Positions 10,868 to 22,559 of a stretch of DNA of 64,000 nucleotides are shown here, piece by piece. Numbering within the stretch: the first letter of the stretch is position 1; the number at the start of each line of letters is the position of its first letter. Under the pieces are notes generated by a model. That model ran no database searches and was not told the origin of the DNA. It was given only the letters and a program-made list of their open reading frames with translations. The DNA is from Monoplex corrugatus (Eukaryota > Mollusca > Gastropoda > Littorinimorpha > Ranellidae): the NCBI GenBank assembly GCA_030674185.1, contig CM060307.1, positions 37,744,901 through 37,808,900 on the forward strand, written 5' to 3'. The position numbers were made by a program, and so were the translations under genes.

Positions 10868-12949
10868 GTGACGCAACGGTCCCCCCTGCCCCATCCAACC
10901 TTCCCCTTCCTCACTACTGTCACCCAGCCTGAAGCGACACACTCCGCCCACTTCCTCCATCCCCCACCATCAACTGAGAACCAGTGTGTCGTCGCCACTC
11001 GTCACTGCCCACCTTCACCTTCCACTGAGAGTCAGACTGAATCGGCCAGTACTACTCTTCCCCATGCTCTCCCTCCCGCCAGTGACACTCAGCTTGAGAC
11101 AGCCACCACCACCCTTCCCCCTACTCTCCCACCTTCCTTAGAGACCACCACAGAACCAGTCCAGTCCCATTGTTCCCCTACATGTATAGCCGACGACAAT
11201 GTCCCGTCAACCACTACATGTGACCCAGCAGTAAACAACGCCACCTCCAAAGCATGTACACACAATGCTTGTACAGAAACAATCAAACATCTTCAGGAAC
11301 AATTGAACACTGCCACACTCGCCATCGCCACAATGCAAACACAAATTCAGACACTCACAAACCAACTGTCCAGCATAGCCAAACAGACTGAAAACAACAC
11401 TCAGTGTGTAAGTGACTCAGAAGTAAGGCTGAAAAACACAGTGAAAGTAGTGAAAGAAGAACTTATGAGTCAAATACAAGACAATAACTCTAGCCACCAG
11501 AGTATACTTGCCAAACTTGACGATCACACCAACAAACTGAAATCCATCAAGGACAGTCAGCAAAACTTTACTTGTGACATCAAGAAACAACTTCAAACAA
11601 TCAACACTTGCCAACACCTACAACAGACAGAGACATCAGTACAACAAACAGACAAACCCACTAATCAAACAAAACCCCAACCCACCACTACATGTGAGTC
11701 TACCACCCCAAAGGACATGTATAACATAAGTACAGCCAACAAGTTTGATGTCCTCTCTGACACTGACAGTTCTGAACAACCTCACGCCACTGTCCCCAGT
11801 CCCTCTCAGCCATCATCATCCACTGTCAACAAGAAAACAATGGCTGACCCCCCATCCCCTCTCACTAGTCTCAGGCAGAAAACCATTCCCCCTAACTGTA
11901 ATACTCTACTGTTGGGTGACTCAGTCTTGGAGAGAGTGGATGAAAGGAAGATGTCAACAGGTGGTAACATTGTCAGGAACCTCTCGGTATCTGGCCTGAC
12001 AGTCCATCACCTTAGCCAGTGGCTGTCCTCTCGCCCACCATCCCACGACATAACACACGTCACCTTCCACGTCGGCATCAACAGCTGCCATGATGGACCT
12101 GTATCAGGAGAGCAATGGGGAAGATTACTTCGTCTCCTGAGAAAATCTTTCCCCAGTGCTACACTTGCAGCTTCTTCCATTGTCCCTCCCTTTGGCCAAC
12201 ACCCCTTGAAAGAAGCTGCATCACGGTCCACAGCCTCACTTCGGCGCTCCTGTGAACAAGAAGGAATACTGTTCATCAACAACACCCCTTCCTTCCTAAC
12301 CAAATCAGGTGCACCAAGAAAAGATATGTACCGTGATTCAGTTCACCCAAGTGCTAAAGGATCTAAATCTCTTGCACTAAACATCCGTTCCTATGATGTT
12401 CAAAACCCCTGTTATGGCCCCAATTCTCCAATACGCCCACCTCTTATCTCAACCCCCCCAACAGCCCCCAAACCCCTGCATTACCAACACCCATCTCCAA
12501 TCTCTAACAATCTACAATACCCACCTGCAGTCTCCAACCATCGACAACACCAATCTCCAGTCTACAATCACCTACAACATCCATCTCCAAACTCCAAAAA
12601 TCTCCAGCACCTGTCTCCAGTTTACAGCCATCTACAACTCCCATGTGCAGTCCCCAGCCGTCTACAGCACCCATCTCTAATATCCAGCCACCCACAACAC
12701 CCACCTGCAGTCCCCAGCTCCAGCCATCTACAACACCCACCTGCAGTCCCCGCTGGTGTCAGTGCGGAGCAGAACAACACACAGTATCATGCTGAATTCC
12801 CCTGCATGACTACAAGACACCCCAAATCACCTGCAGTTCAACAAATGCTGGGATCAAGTGCTACAGCAATAACTTCCCAACAGAATTGTGTAGATCCTGC
12901 ATCTATCATCAGTGCATTGGTGCAGGTGTTAAAACCTTTTATGAACTAA
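10868..12949 (+). CDS. ORF1 of CR1-like element, copy 2 (coiled coil + SGNH esterase), N-terminus missing
   Basis: The frame encodes the C-terminal two-thirds of ORF1. The Met at 10868 is simply the first in frame, and the first ~35 codons lie in an indel-rich stretch, so the true start is lost. Domains in order are a Pro/Ser/Thr-rich linker, a coiled coil (about residues 130-250) and an SGNH/GDSL hydrolase-like domain (about 345-510). Block I is LLLGDS (Ser 352), block III is VGINS (Asn 405) and block V is DSVH (Asp 490, His 493), so all expected catalytic residues are present. The tail (about 540-630) is a Pro/His/Gln-rich 10-residue repeat. Esterase domains in ORF1 are known for CR1-type elements; their exact role in retrotransposition is unsettled. 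The stop is TAA at 12947. Confidence 0.85.
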   Translation: MTQRSPLPHPTFPFLTTVTQPEATHSAHFLHPPPSTENQCVVATRHCPPSPSTESQTESASTTLPHALPPASDTQLETATTTLPPTLPPSLETTTEPVQSHCSPTCIADDNVPSTTTCDPAVNNATSKACTHNACTETIKHLQEQLNTATLAIATMQTQIQTLTNQLSSIAKQTENNTQCVSDSEVRLKNTVKVVKEELMSQIQDNNSSHQSILAKLDDHTNKLKSIKDSQQNFTCDIKKQLQTINTCQHLQQTETSVQQTDKPTNQTKPQPTTTCESTTPKDMYNISTANKFDVLSDTDSSEQPHATVPSPSQPSSSTVNKKTMADPPSPLTSLRQKTIPPNCNTLLLGDSVLERVDERKMSTGGNIVRNLSVSGLTVHHLSQWLSSRPPSHDITHVTFHVGINSCHDGPVSGEQWGRLLRLLRKSFPSATLAASSIVPPFGQHPLKEAASRSTASLRRSCEQEGILFINNTPSFLTKSGAPRKDMYRDSVHPSAKGSKSLALNIRSYDVQNPCYGPNSPIRPPLISTPPTAPKPLHYQHPSPISNNLQYPPAVSNHRQHQSPVYNHLQHPSPNSKNLQHLSPVYSHLQLPCAVPSRLQHPSLISSHPQHPPAVPSSSHLQHPPAVPAGVSAEQNNTQYHAEFPCMTTRHPKSPAVQQMLGSSATAITSQQNCVDPASIISALVQVLKPFMN
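12484..12755 (+). repeat. 30-bp in-frame repeat at the ORF1 C-terminus
   Basis: About nine 30-bp units encode a 10-residue motif around L-Q-H-P-S-P-V-x-x-H. The length is a multiple of three, so copy-number changes keep the frame. The same array lies at 4525-4800 in copy 1, out of frame there because of the upstream C deletion. Confidence 0.75.
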
Positions 12950-13634
12950 TCTTCTTTTATTATTTTCATTTCTCTACCTATTTGTTTATTCATTTATTCA
13001 CTTATTTATTTAGCTATTTAGCTACTTAGTTTACTTTCTTACTTTTAAATATCTTTCTATACCTCTTCTCCACGTTCTTAATATTTATTTGCTTCTGCTG
13101 TGTTGTGACCTGCTGCCATCTCCACCTTGTTGGTGTCGCATATTACCTGGGGACAACTTATTTACATTGATACTGTGTTGTGCTATAACTTTGAATGAGA
13201 TTGACACTGAGACTTACAGACATAATTATTTAATTGACTTGGTCAGTTCAACCGACGGTTGAAACTGACTTGTTTTGGGTGGTGTTAATACCACCTAATT
13301 TTCTACAGCTGTGTCTGCCTGTGCCCAGTGTTAGGTGGAGACAAGTATTGCACTGCGAGAGACGCTCAGTATATCCTCAGTGCAGCCTTTATTTTATTTT
13401 AGTTTACTTACTTATCTTTTTGTTCTGATTTTGTTTTGTTTTTCTCTGAAGACTGACAGTGTGTATACCTGTAGTCAGTCTTGGCTGAACTGTCAAGAAA
13501 AAAAACAGACTCTGCACTGTTACATTTTGTTTTCATCAGTGTATAATATCATTGTTCACACTTTGTATTAGGGGTAGACCAATTTTTTTTTTTCTACCCT
13601 CTCTTCATATATTTCACTTCAGCGTGCAGACGCA
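12950..13634 (+). other. Inter-ORF spacer of the CR1-like element, copy 2
   Basis: The same AT-rich spacer as 5004-5687, including the CAGTTCAACCG/CGGTTGAAACTG hairpin near 13245-13268. No coding signal. Confidence 0.6.
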
Positions 13635-16478
13635 GTGTTGAAATCACCAATGACCACATTCACTCGAAAAAAACAGGATCTGCGTGTTGGTCATGTTAAT
13701 GTCTATCATCTCCAAAACAAAGTATCAGACCTGTGCGTGTTCCTACACAAACAAAATTATTACCATTTGTACGGTGTGACCGAGACACGACTAGCACCTC
13801 ATATTACAGATGAAGCTATAGCAATCCCAGACTATTCTGTAATCAGGCGAGATCCCTCATGCCATGGAGAAACTGGAGTTGCGCTTTACATCCACCGAGA
13901 TATTCAACAAATAACCAACAGACGTTATGACTTAGAAACCAAAGAAGTTGAATGTATCTGGGTGGAGCTAAAGCCTTCTGCAACAACTCCACCTTTACTT
14001 ATCGGTATTTTATATAGAAATCCCAGGAGCACATACGAATGGCATGACCACTTTCTAAAGATGATGGACAAATTGTGTCAACGACATACAGACATTCTAA
14101 TGTTAGGTGACTTTAATTTTGACCTACTCACTCCACAACCCGCATGGCAGTCAACGACCACCCTGGTTGGCCTAAAACAATTAATCAAAGATCCAACAAG
14201 AATCACAGCAACATCAGAAACACTCTTAGATCATATCTATACAAACAAACCAGAGGCAATAATTAATGCAGCTGTAGATGATTTAAGCATAAGTGATCAT
14301 CAACCTGTAAACTGCACCTGGTCAGCCAAAGTTCAAAAAATAAAAAAGAATAATCATACATGTATAACATATAGATCATTCAAACACTTTGATGAGGATG
14401 CATTCCTCTCTGATCTTGGTAGAGTAGAGTTCAGTAGTGTGTTTAGTACTAGTAATCCTAACGAAGCCCTAGACATTTGGTACAACTTGTTCACGACTGT
14501 CCTAAATAAACATGCCCCACTACGACGGAAAAGAGTAAAGCATCCAACAATGCCCCCATGGCTGTCAACAGACATTATCAATGCGATGTCATTACGAGAT
14601 AAACTCAAGAAAGAAAAACGCTTCATTGAATACAAAACGATGCGTAATAAGGTAAAATCAATGGTCCGTCAAGCCAAGAAGTCTCTCTTTGATCGACTGG
14701 TAAAAAACAATAAAGATGTATCATCACTGTGGAGAGCAATGAACTTAGTTATTAAGGGAAGTGGGAAAAAGCTCCCAGGCACGCCTCTCAGTTTCACAGC
14801 AAACAAATTCAATGATCATTTTCTGTCAGTATCAGAACTACTAACCCGTCCTATTTCTAACTGTGATCAATATGTCCCCTCTGAAAATCTGATTAACTTT
14901 TGCAAAGAGAGGACCAATAATACAAGTTCATTTAGTATTCCCAGTATAGCAGTCCATGAAACTGGAATGTATATAAATAAAATGAATAATAAAAAATCAT
15001 CAGGACCAGATGAAATCAGTCCCAAAATACTAAAACTGTCTCTGCCCTACATCACGGAACCACTTACATATATTTACAACATCAGCATAAAAAACAACGT
15101 ATTCCCCAGAGCTCTAAAACAGGCCAAAGTTGTACCCTTACCAAAAACAAAAGATCTTTCACAAATAAATAATTACAGGCCAATTTCTCTTCTCTCTGTC
15201 CTGTCAAAGCCTTTAGAAAAACATATCCATAAACATCTTTCAGACTACCTGGAAACCAAAAGTATTCTTCACCCACTGCAATCTGGTTTCCGTCAGAACC
15301 ACTCTTGTCATACAGCCCTAACACGGCTTGCTGACACCTGGTTATTAGCCATGAATGACTGCAAATTAACTGGAGCAGTATTTCTAGACTTTAAAAAGGC
15401 TTTTGATCTCGTTGATCATGATATCTTACTAGCTAAATTACGAACGTACCTTGCCAACGACTCAACAGTTTCATTTTTCAATTCCTACTTTCATGAACGC
15501 AAACAAAAAGTACATCTTAATGGATCATATTCATCCGAGGGTCATGTGAAATGTGGCGTTCCTCAAGGATCAATCTTAGGACCCATTCTGTTTTCTGTAT
15601 TCATAAATGACTTACCACTTCATATATCTGATCCCACAGTTCACTGTGATATGTTCGCTGATGACGGAACAATCCATACACAAGACACAAGCATAGCGAC
15701 TGTAAACACACGTTTACAAAAGAGCCTAAATGAAATTTCTGATTGGTGTGCTAAAAACGCCATGGCTTTGAACCCTACGAAAACTGAATGTATGGTTATA
15801 TGCACACGCCAAAAACGGCAGCTTGGCCCTCTGTCACTCAATCTGTCTTTGAGAGGTAATTCTATTGCACAAATACCTGAACACCGTCTACTGGGAGTTC
15901 TCATTGATCATAATCTTACCTGGCAAAACCACATTGATTATTTATGCAGGATTATCTCCAAGAACTTATTTATTCTGTCCAAATTAAGATATCTAACAGA
16001 TACAAACACACGCCAATTATTTTATAATGCTCATATTAAATCGCACATAGATTATGCCTCTACACTGTGGGATAGCTCATGTGAAGTTCATCTAAAAAAA
16101 TTGAACACCTTACATAGGAGGGCAGCAAAACTTATCATGCCAGATCCCACTTTAACAACAGATGAAAAACTTAAACAGTTAGGAATCCTCCCTCTAAAGT
16201 CACACTTAATGTTCAATAAAGGTATCACAATGTTTAAAGTATCAAAAAGGAATGTTCCGCAATATCTTCTCAATTTGTTTAATCAGAATGTGCGATCATA
16301 CTCAAACTCAAGACAAAATCAATTCAAAATTATCCGTCCAAGAATTGACATATATAAAAATAGTTTATCGTTTTCTGGTGCACAACTATGGAACACCCTC
16401 CCCCAAATATCACAAACACTCAATCACTCTCTTCCTTCAAAGTTACTTTATTTTAAATACCTTACGTCAGTGTCGTAG
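13635..16478 (+). CDS. ORF2 of CR1-like element, copy 2: APE endonuclease + reverse transcriptase, 947 aa
   Basis: This is the catalytic protein of target-primed reverse transcription: it nicks the target and copies element RNA from the exposed 3' end. The apurinic-like endonuclease spans about residues 10-230, with RVGHVNVYHLQNK, TETRL (about 50), GDFNFD (about 157), LLDHIYTN and SDHQPV (about 220). The RT domain spans about 480-760, with NNYRPISLLSVLSK, the motif A Asp in LDFKKAF (about 583), GVPQGSILGP (about 640) and the catalytic MFADDG (about 673). The C-terminal thumb/tail carries HRRAAKL and GAQLWNTLP. The start is the first Met before the endonuclease. Relative to copy 1, one C is missing near 16404 and one T is gained near 16452. 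About 16 residues near the C-terminus are therefore out of the expected frame before it is restored. There is no RNase H domain. Length and motif order fit the CR1/L2 group. Confidence 0.92.
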   Translation: MLKSPMTTFTRKKQDLRVGHVNVYHLQNKVSDLCVFLHKQNYYHLYGVTETRLAPHITDEAIAIPDYSVIRRDPSCHGETGVALYIHRDIQQITNRRYDLETKEVECIWVELKPSATTPPLLIGILYRNPRSTYEWHDHFLKMMDKLCQRHTDILMLGDFNFDLLTPQPAWQSTTTLVGLKQLIKDPTRITATSETLLDHIYTNKPEAIINAAVDDLSISDHQPVNCTWSAKVQKIKKNNHTCITYRSFKHFDEDAFLSDLGRVEFSSVFSTSNPNEALDIWYNLFTTVLNKHAPLRRKRVKHPTMPPWLSTDIINAMSLRDKLKKEKRFIEYKTMRNKVKSMVRQAKKSLFDRLVKNNKDVSSLWRAMNLVIKGSGKKLPGTPLSFTANKFNDHFLSVSELLTRPISNCDQYVPSENLINFCKERTNNTSSFSIPSIAVHETGMYINKMNNKKSSGPDEISPKILKLSLPYITEPLTYIYNISIKNNVFPRALKQAKVVPLPKTKDLSQINNYRPISLLSVLSKPLEKHIHKHLSDYLETKSILHPLQSGFRQNHSCHTALTRLADTWLLAMNDCKLTGAVFLDFKKAFDLVDHDILLAKLRTYLANDSTVSFFNSYFHERKQKVHLNGSYSSEGHVKCGVPQGSILGPILFSVFINDLPLHISDPTVHCDMFADDGTIHTQDTSIATVNTRLQKSLNEISDWCAKNAMALNPTKTECMVICTRQKRQLGPLSLNLSLRGNSIAQIPEHRLLGVLIDHNLTWQNHIDYLCRIISKNLFILSKLRYLTDTNTRQLFYNAHIKSHIDYASTLWDSSCEVHLKKLNTLHRRAAKLIMPDPTLTTDEKLKQLGILPLKSHLMFNKGITMFKVSKRNVPQYLLNLFNQNVRSYSNSRQNQFKIIRPRIDIYKNSLSFSGAQLWNTLPQISQTLNHSLPSKLLYFKYLTSVS

Positions 16479-17939
<1,461 letters not shown>

Positions 17940-18039
17940 GTCATGTGTATAGAATAGCAACGGCAAGTTTGAAAAATGGCTTCTAGCCAATAGCTTTTAC
18001 CGTTGAAAAATAAAGCATCATTGTCATTGTCATTGTCAT

Positions 18040-18043
<4 letters not shown>
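17940..18043 (+). terminator. CR1-like 3' end, copy 2 (first tail block)
   Basis: The same nested hairpin, AATAAA and CATTGT repeats as 10000-10103. Confidence 0.6.
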
Positions 18044-18103
<60 letters not shown>

Positions 18104-18197
18104 GTCATGTGTATAGAATAGCAACGGCATGTTTGAAAAATGGCTTCTAGCCAATAGCTTTTACCGTTGGAAAATAAAGCATCATTGTCATTGTCAT

Positions 18198-18201
<4 letters not shown>
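18104..18201 (+). terminator. CR1-like 3' end, copy 2 (second tail block)
   Basis: Matches 10162-10259, including the GGCATG and TTGGAA variants. A (TC)n tract follows. Confidence 0.6.
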
Positions 18202-18250
<49 letters not shown>

Positions 18251-18353
18251 TTGTGTTTATGTGTAAATGTTTGTGTGTCTGTGTCTATGAGAAAAATGCG
18301 TAACTAAGAGTCTGTGTGTATGGGTGTGTTTGTGCTTACGTGTGCGTGTGAGC

Positions 18354-18356
<3 letters not shown>

Positions 18357-18412
<56 letters not shown>

Positions 18413-18424
18413 TGCCTATGTGAA

Positions 18425-18457
<33 letters not shown>

Positions 18458-18508
18458 GTGCGCGTGTGTGTGTGTGTGTGTCTGTGTTTTTTGCGTGTGT
18501 GTGTGGAT

Positions 18509-18553
<45 letters not shown>

Positions 18554-18574
18554 TGTGTGTGTATGTGTGTGTGT

Positions 18575-18635
<61 letters not shown>

Positions 18636-18640
18636 TATGT
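18357..18640. repeat. (TG)n-rich 3' flank, unit 2
   Basis: Equivalent of 10380-10735 but with a cleaner TG tract. Past 18677 the sequence is unique, so this is the original right boundary of the duplicated segment. Confidence 0.9.
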
Positions 18641-18797
18641 GCGTGTGAGTCTGTGTGTGCCCTGTGTGTCTCATCTGTGTATCTAGATTAATCCTTGCCG
18701 AGTTTGAAAAGTGAATGGTGTGACCATTACAAATAATCAGAATTCTGGAATGCGTAAATTTGGAAGTCTTGGTATCAAATTGAAGGTCATAAGGACA

Positions 18798-18862
18798 AAA
18801 CAAACAAACAAACAAACAACACACAAACAAACAAACAAACAAACAAACAAACAAACAAACAA
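18798..18862. repeat. (CAAA)n microsatellite
   Basis: AAAC/CAAA tetranucleotide repeats with one ACACAC interruption. Confidence 0.95.
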
Positions 18863-19124
18863 AAATCAAACCCAAACGTGCCTGAAATCAGCACTGTAAA
18901 CACTGCTTTCTTCTCAGCAACCTCTGACAAAGTGTAAGTTTTGTTTTCTTTCTCTTGACAGTTTACCATTGTCCTTGCTTCATGTCGAGTTTGATTTTTA
19001 TGGGATGCTTACTAGGGTCACAGTGACCTTGGGGAGGTACAAAACCTGGACTTCTTGGCTGGAGGCAAAGTAATTCATGTATGAAAATGGGGATAGAACA
19101 GTTTGACTATCTTGTTACTACCTC
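18863..19124. other. No gene recognised
   Basis: Short unique stretch between microsatellites. It has no domain-bearing frame on either strand. Confidence 0.5.
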
Positions 19125-19459
19125 CACACAGACACACACACACACATGCACGCACACGCTCACACACACATATACACATAGACATACATATCCACATACA
19201 CACACACGCGCATGCAATTGTCTTAAAGCACATTATACGTATGAATAGACGTCAAAGAAATAACGTACACAGACACACAGACACACACACACACAGACAA
19301 ACAGACAGACACATACAAACAAACAAACACACAAACACACAAACACACATACACGCATTCACATTCAAACACACACACATACATACACTTGCACACACAT
19401 ACACACACACACTCAGACACAGAGACGCACGCACACACACACACACACGCGCACGCACG

Positions 19460-19500
<41 letters not shown>

Positions 19501-19502
19501 CC
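19125..19502. repeat. Compound (CA)n microsatellite
   Basis: CA-rich tract with ACAG, AAAC and ACGC variants, becoming pure CA at the right end. Frames across it encode Thr/His or Cys/Val runs. Confidence 0.92.
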
Positions 19503-19603
19503 ATAAAATAATGGATTTAACAAACCAAAAAGAAAGGAGAGAGAGCGAAAAATCTCAATTTCCCCTGGAAGGAAACGAGTGTCAAACCAGTTCACCACGC
19601 CAA

Positions 19604-19634
<31 letters not shown>
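19604..19634 (+). repeat. 31-base G homopolymer
   Basis: An uninterrupted run of G, bounded by CCACGCCAA and AAACACACG. A run this long could form a G-quadruplex. Its exact length is unreliable in any sequencing technology. Confidence 0.85.
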
Positions 19635-19635
<1 letters not shown>

Positions 19636-19639
19636 AACA

Positions 19640-20790
19640 CACGTCACACAATAAGCAGATTTTCTGCCAGGGGAAAATAATCTCCGACGATGAAGAATGT
19701 TGCGAAGAAGGGGAAACCAAGGTCTGGTAAGCACGGAATCGATCTGCCAGACAATGATTATTGCCCCATGATGAAGGTCCTGGACGATCGATAGGCTCCA
19801 ATCAATATGTCCCTTCAATTATCCACACGCTACGATCACTGGCCCCTTATCGTGGAATTTTGATCCCGCTGGCTGAAATCTGCTAGTGGGAGAATTGTGG
19901 CTTAAAGCTCCCCTAAACTGAGAAAAATGTATTATCATGAATAGTTTATAACTGTTGCAATCGTTCTTGCATCTGCTACGATATTCGGATCTGATTCTTT
20001 TTTGTATAACTTTTTTTTATTCATTTTCATTTCACAACAAACGGACATCTAACATACAATGTGGCAACGGAGAATGACAACACCAACAAAATTTATACAT
20101 ACGAAAAGAGAATACTGACACATGAACTCCACATAGTATACAGAATATACATCATGATATTTCATACACTGGAAATTCAAAAATGAAAATTAAGATTTAA
20201 CTCATGTCAACATTTCCCCTGTGAATCGGTTTCACAAATCACATCCCTTTGCTGAACGACAATCAAGCATCATCAAACTATATGGTAACAGAAATAATGT
20301 CAGTTCATACAAATCAGACAAGTATTGTTCACATGAAAGCAATCTACATCTTACGAAACATATAAGACAATGTTCTAATCAATGATGGTTGTATTATGTA
20401 CATCAATATTCAAGAACATGTCATGAAGAAATTCTGTTTTCTACGGGGAGAACATTGGCATATAGGCCCCTAGTTGTTCCACTGAGCATTAAAAATGGAC
20501 AAGTGAAAGTTTATTTTGGCATTATGTTGTTCAATTTTGAGTCTCTGGTTTAGCATTCTTCGGAAAGTATGTATATTCGGTACACATTTGTCTACTTTGC
20601 ATTTATGTAGAAATGATTTTGCAACGGTATTCGGATCTTACTGGTTTAAAGCTGTTAACGAAGAAATTAAGCGCGAAAGCTCGGTTATATTCATTAGAAT
20701 GTATACATTTGCTATACATTTTCTTTCTGTTGTTGTCAATGCTGTACGGCTCTGTGGCGGTATTTAGATGTCATTGGCTAAAGGCTTTCA
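19640..20790. other. No gene recognised
   Basis: About 1.15 kb of AT-rich, apparently single-copy DNA. No frame above 85 codons, no recognisable protein motif, no tandem repeat and no tRNA-like box B. Confidence 0.5.
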
Positions 20791-20793
20791 GCG

Positions 20794-21309
20794 GTGATGT
20801 TGGTTGCTAATGCCTGTGTGACTGAAAAATCTTTTTATTGTTTGTCGTTATTGCTTTATGTTCTGGGGCGGCATCTAGACCACTCTTTCTTATATTTGTT
20901 TGCGGTGAAAGAGGCAGACGTCAATAAAAAGGCAGACATCAATAAAAAGGCAGACATCAATAAAAAGGCAGACGTCAATAAAAAGGCAGACATCAATAAA
21001 AAGGCAGACATCAATAAAAAGGCAGACGTCAATAAAGAGGCAGATGTCAATAAAAAGGCAGACGTCAATAAAAAGGCAGACATCAATAAAAAGGCAGATG
21101 TCAATAAAAAGGCAGATGTCAATAAAAGGGCAGATGTCAATAAAGCGGCAGATGTCAATAAAAAGGCAGATGTCAATAAAGAGGCAGATGTCAATAAAAA
21201 GGCAGATGTCAATAAAGCGGCAGATGTCAATAAAAGGCAGATGTCAATAAAGAGGCAGATGCCAATAAAGAGGCAGATGTCAATAAAAAGGCAGGGAAGT
21301 TCGTACTAA
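20794..21309 (+). other. Open frame over the 18-bp repeat; probably not a gene
   Basis: A 171-codon frame has a hydrophobic N-terminus followed by about 18 copies of KADVNK/KADINK, then shifts to RQMSIK where one unit loses a base. The repeat length is a multiple of three and contains no stop in any of several frames on both strands. Openness is therefore expected by chance. No signal peptide cleavage site or known family is evident. A secreted or cytoskeletal repeat protein cannot be excluded but is not supported. Confidence 0.15.
20911..21297. repeat. 18-bp tandem repeat, about 21 copies
   Basis: The unit is GGCAGACGTCAATAAAAA. Variants are GTC/ATC, GAC/GAT and AAAAAG/AAAGAG/AAAGCG. The left part shows a V-I-I alternation (GTC, ATC, ATC), which is a 54-bp higher-order period. 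The right part is almost all GATGTC. Each unit contains AATAAA and a GACGTCA or GATGTCA element. One 17-bp unit lies near 21230. Confidence 0.95.
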
Positions 21310-21930
21310 AAAAAAATCCAGAATGCAGTATTCTTTTTACTGATGAGAGTATAAGGAGAACTGATTCGGAGAATACCTTTTCAGTCTTCACACGCACGGA
21401 GAACTTTTCCTTCTGTTTAAATACAGTGTCGTCTGCCCTGTTTCTTTCGAAGTACCGTAGTTAGTCCCCTTGATCCTCCACAATTCGCTTTTTTTCTGAT
21501 GTATTCTGTTTTCATCAACTTTTCCAAGATTTCGTCCTGATTTTCAGAAGAAACAGAAGAAATACGGGTAGAACAGAGTGCCACCCATTCAATTGTTATT
21601 GCTTTTTAAGGTCAGAAACAAAATAACTATGATATGTATTTCTTTACTAATCCTCATTCGATTCTTTAACTTGTGTTATTATTTTGTGACAGTTGACATG
21701 ATAACGTGAAGCTTAATTGTTGCGCTGCTGTTGTGAATGTATTGTTTGTGAGGAAACCTTAAAGGTTTCTTAAAATAATAAAGATTGTAAGCGTGTAGCA
21801 TGACATGTGTGTGAAGTTAACTTAACTTGCAAATTTCTTAACAAATGGGATTATAAATTGTCACGATAAAGCTTAAATGAGATTTTAGGTGGACTGGACA
21901 TAAAAATTGATGTCTGAGTTATTTTGCTCG
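21310..21930. other. No gene recognised
   Basis: About 620 bases of AT-rich unique DNA with no coding or structural RNA signal that I can identify. Confidence 0.5.
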
Positions 21931-21934
21931 TGTA

Positions 21935-22275
21935 ACGTACCCGATAGTCAAAGGGGTAAAACGTTAGATTTCCAATCGGAAGTTCTGGAATCGATCCTGC
22001 CTGATTACCTCCCACCTTTCGCTGTCAATCTTTCAGGTAAATATGTGTGTAGACTTGTCTATGCCTACCCCACTCCGCCAATATTTGAATGAGCACACGG
22101 AACATCAACTACCCATGCTAAACATTCTGTAATTCATATCAATGTCCAGTAGCTCATAGAATCATAAAAACATCCAGCATGCATGCCCAACAAAGATGGT
22201 ACATTCAGACTGTGCGGCAAACTGCTGCCTGCACAGCGTAAGCAAAACAATATGCACACACTCATCCAACAGAAA
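21935..22275 (+). mobile_element. Decayed tRNA-type SINE of a second family
   Basis: The left part has a degenerate tRNA-like head: AGTCAAAGGGGTAAAACG resembles a box A region, and TGGAATCGATCC a box B. Downstream are GTAGACTTGTCTATGCCT, TTCTGTAATTCATATCAATG and CCAGCATGCATGCCCAACA. These resemble, from memory, a SINE common in gastropod genomes. I have not checked this, and the family is different from the SINE of the 22-60 kb array. Confidence 0.5.
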
Positions 22276-22559
22276 TCGGAAGGCAAATTAAAAAAAAAGG
22301 AAAACAAAATGTTTATCTGTTTTGTCCACATTATTCTTTTCGTCAAACTATATACTGACCATCAACTTTTTCTGCCCGCAACAACCACGATAATACAAGA
22401 CGACAGATTAAAAGGAGAACAGATAGGAGATGTAAATTTAGGATGCGTGTTCTTCACATTTTTTACTCATCGTTTTAGTGACGTGGACTTTTGCCCAGCG
22501 TGGGAACATCGTTTTGAGAAAACTAACACTGAAACTGCCTTGAGCTCACCCACCAGTGT

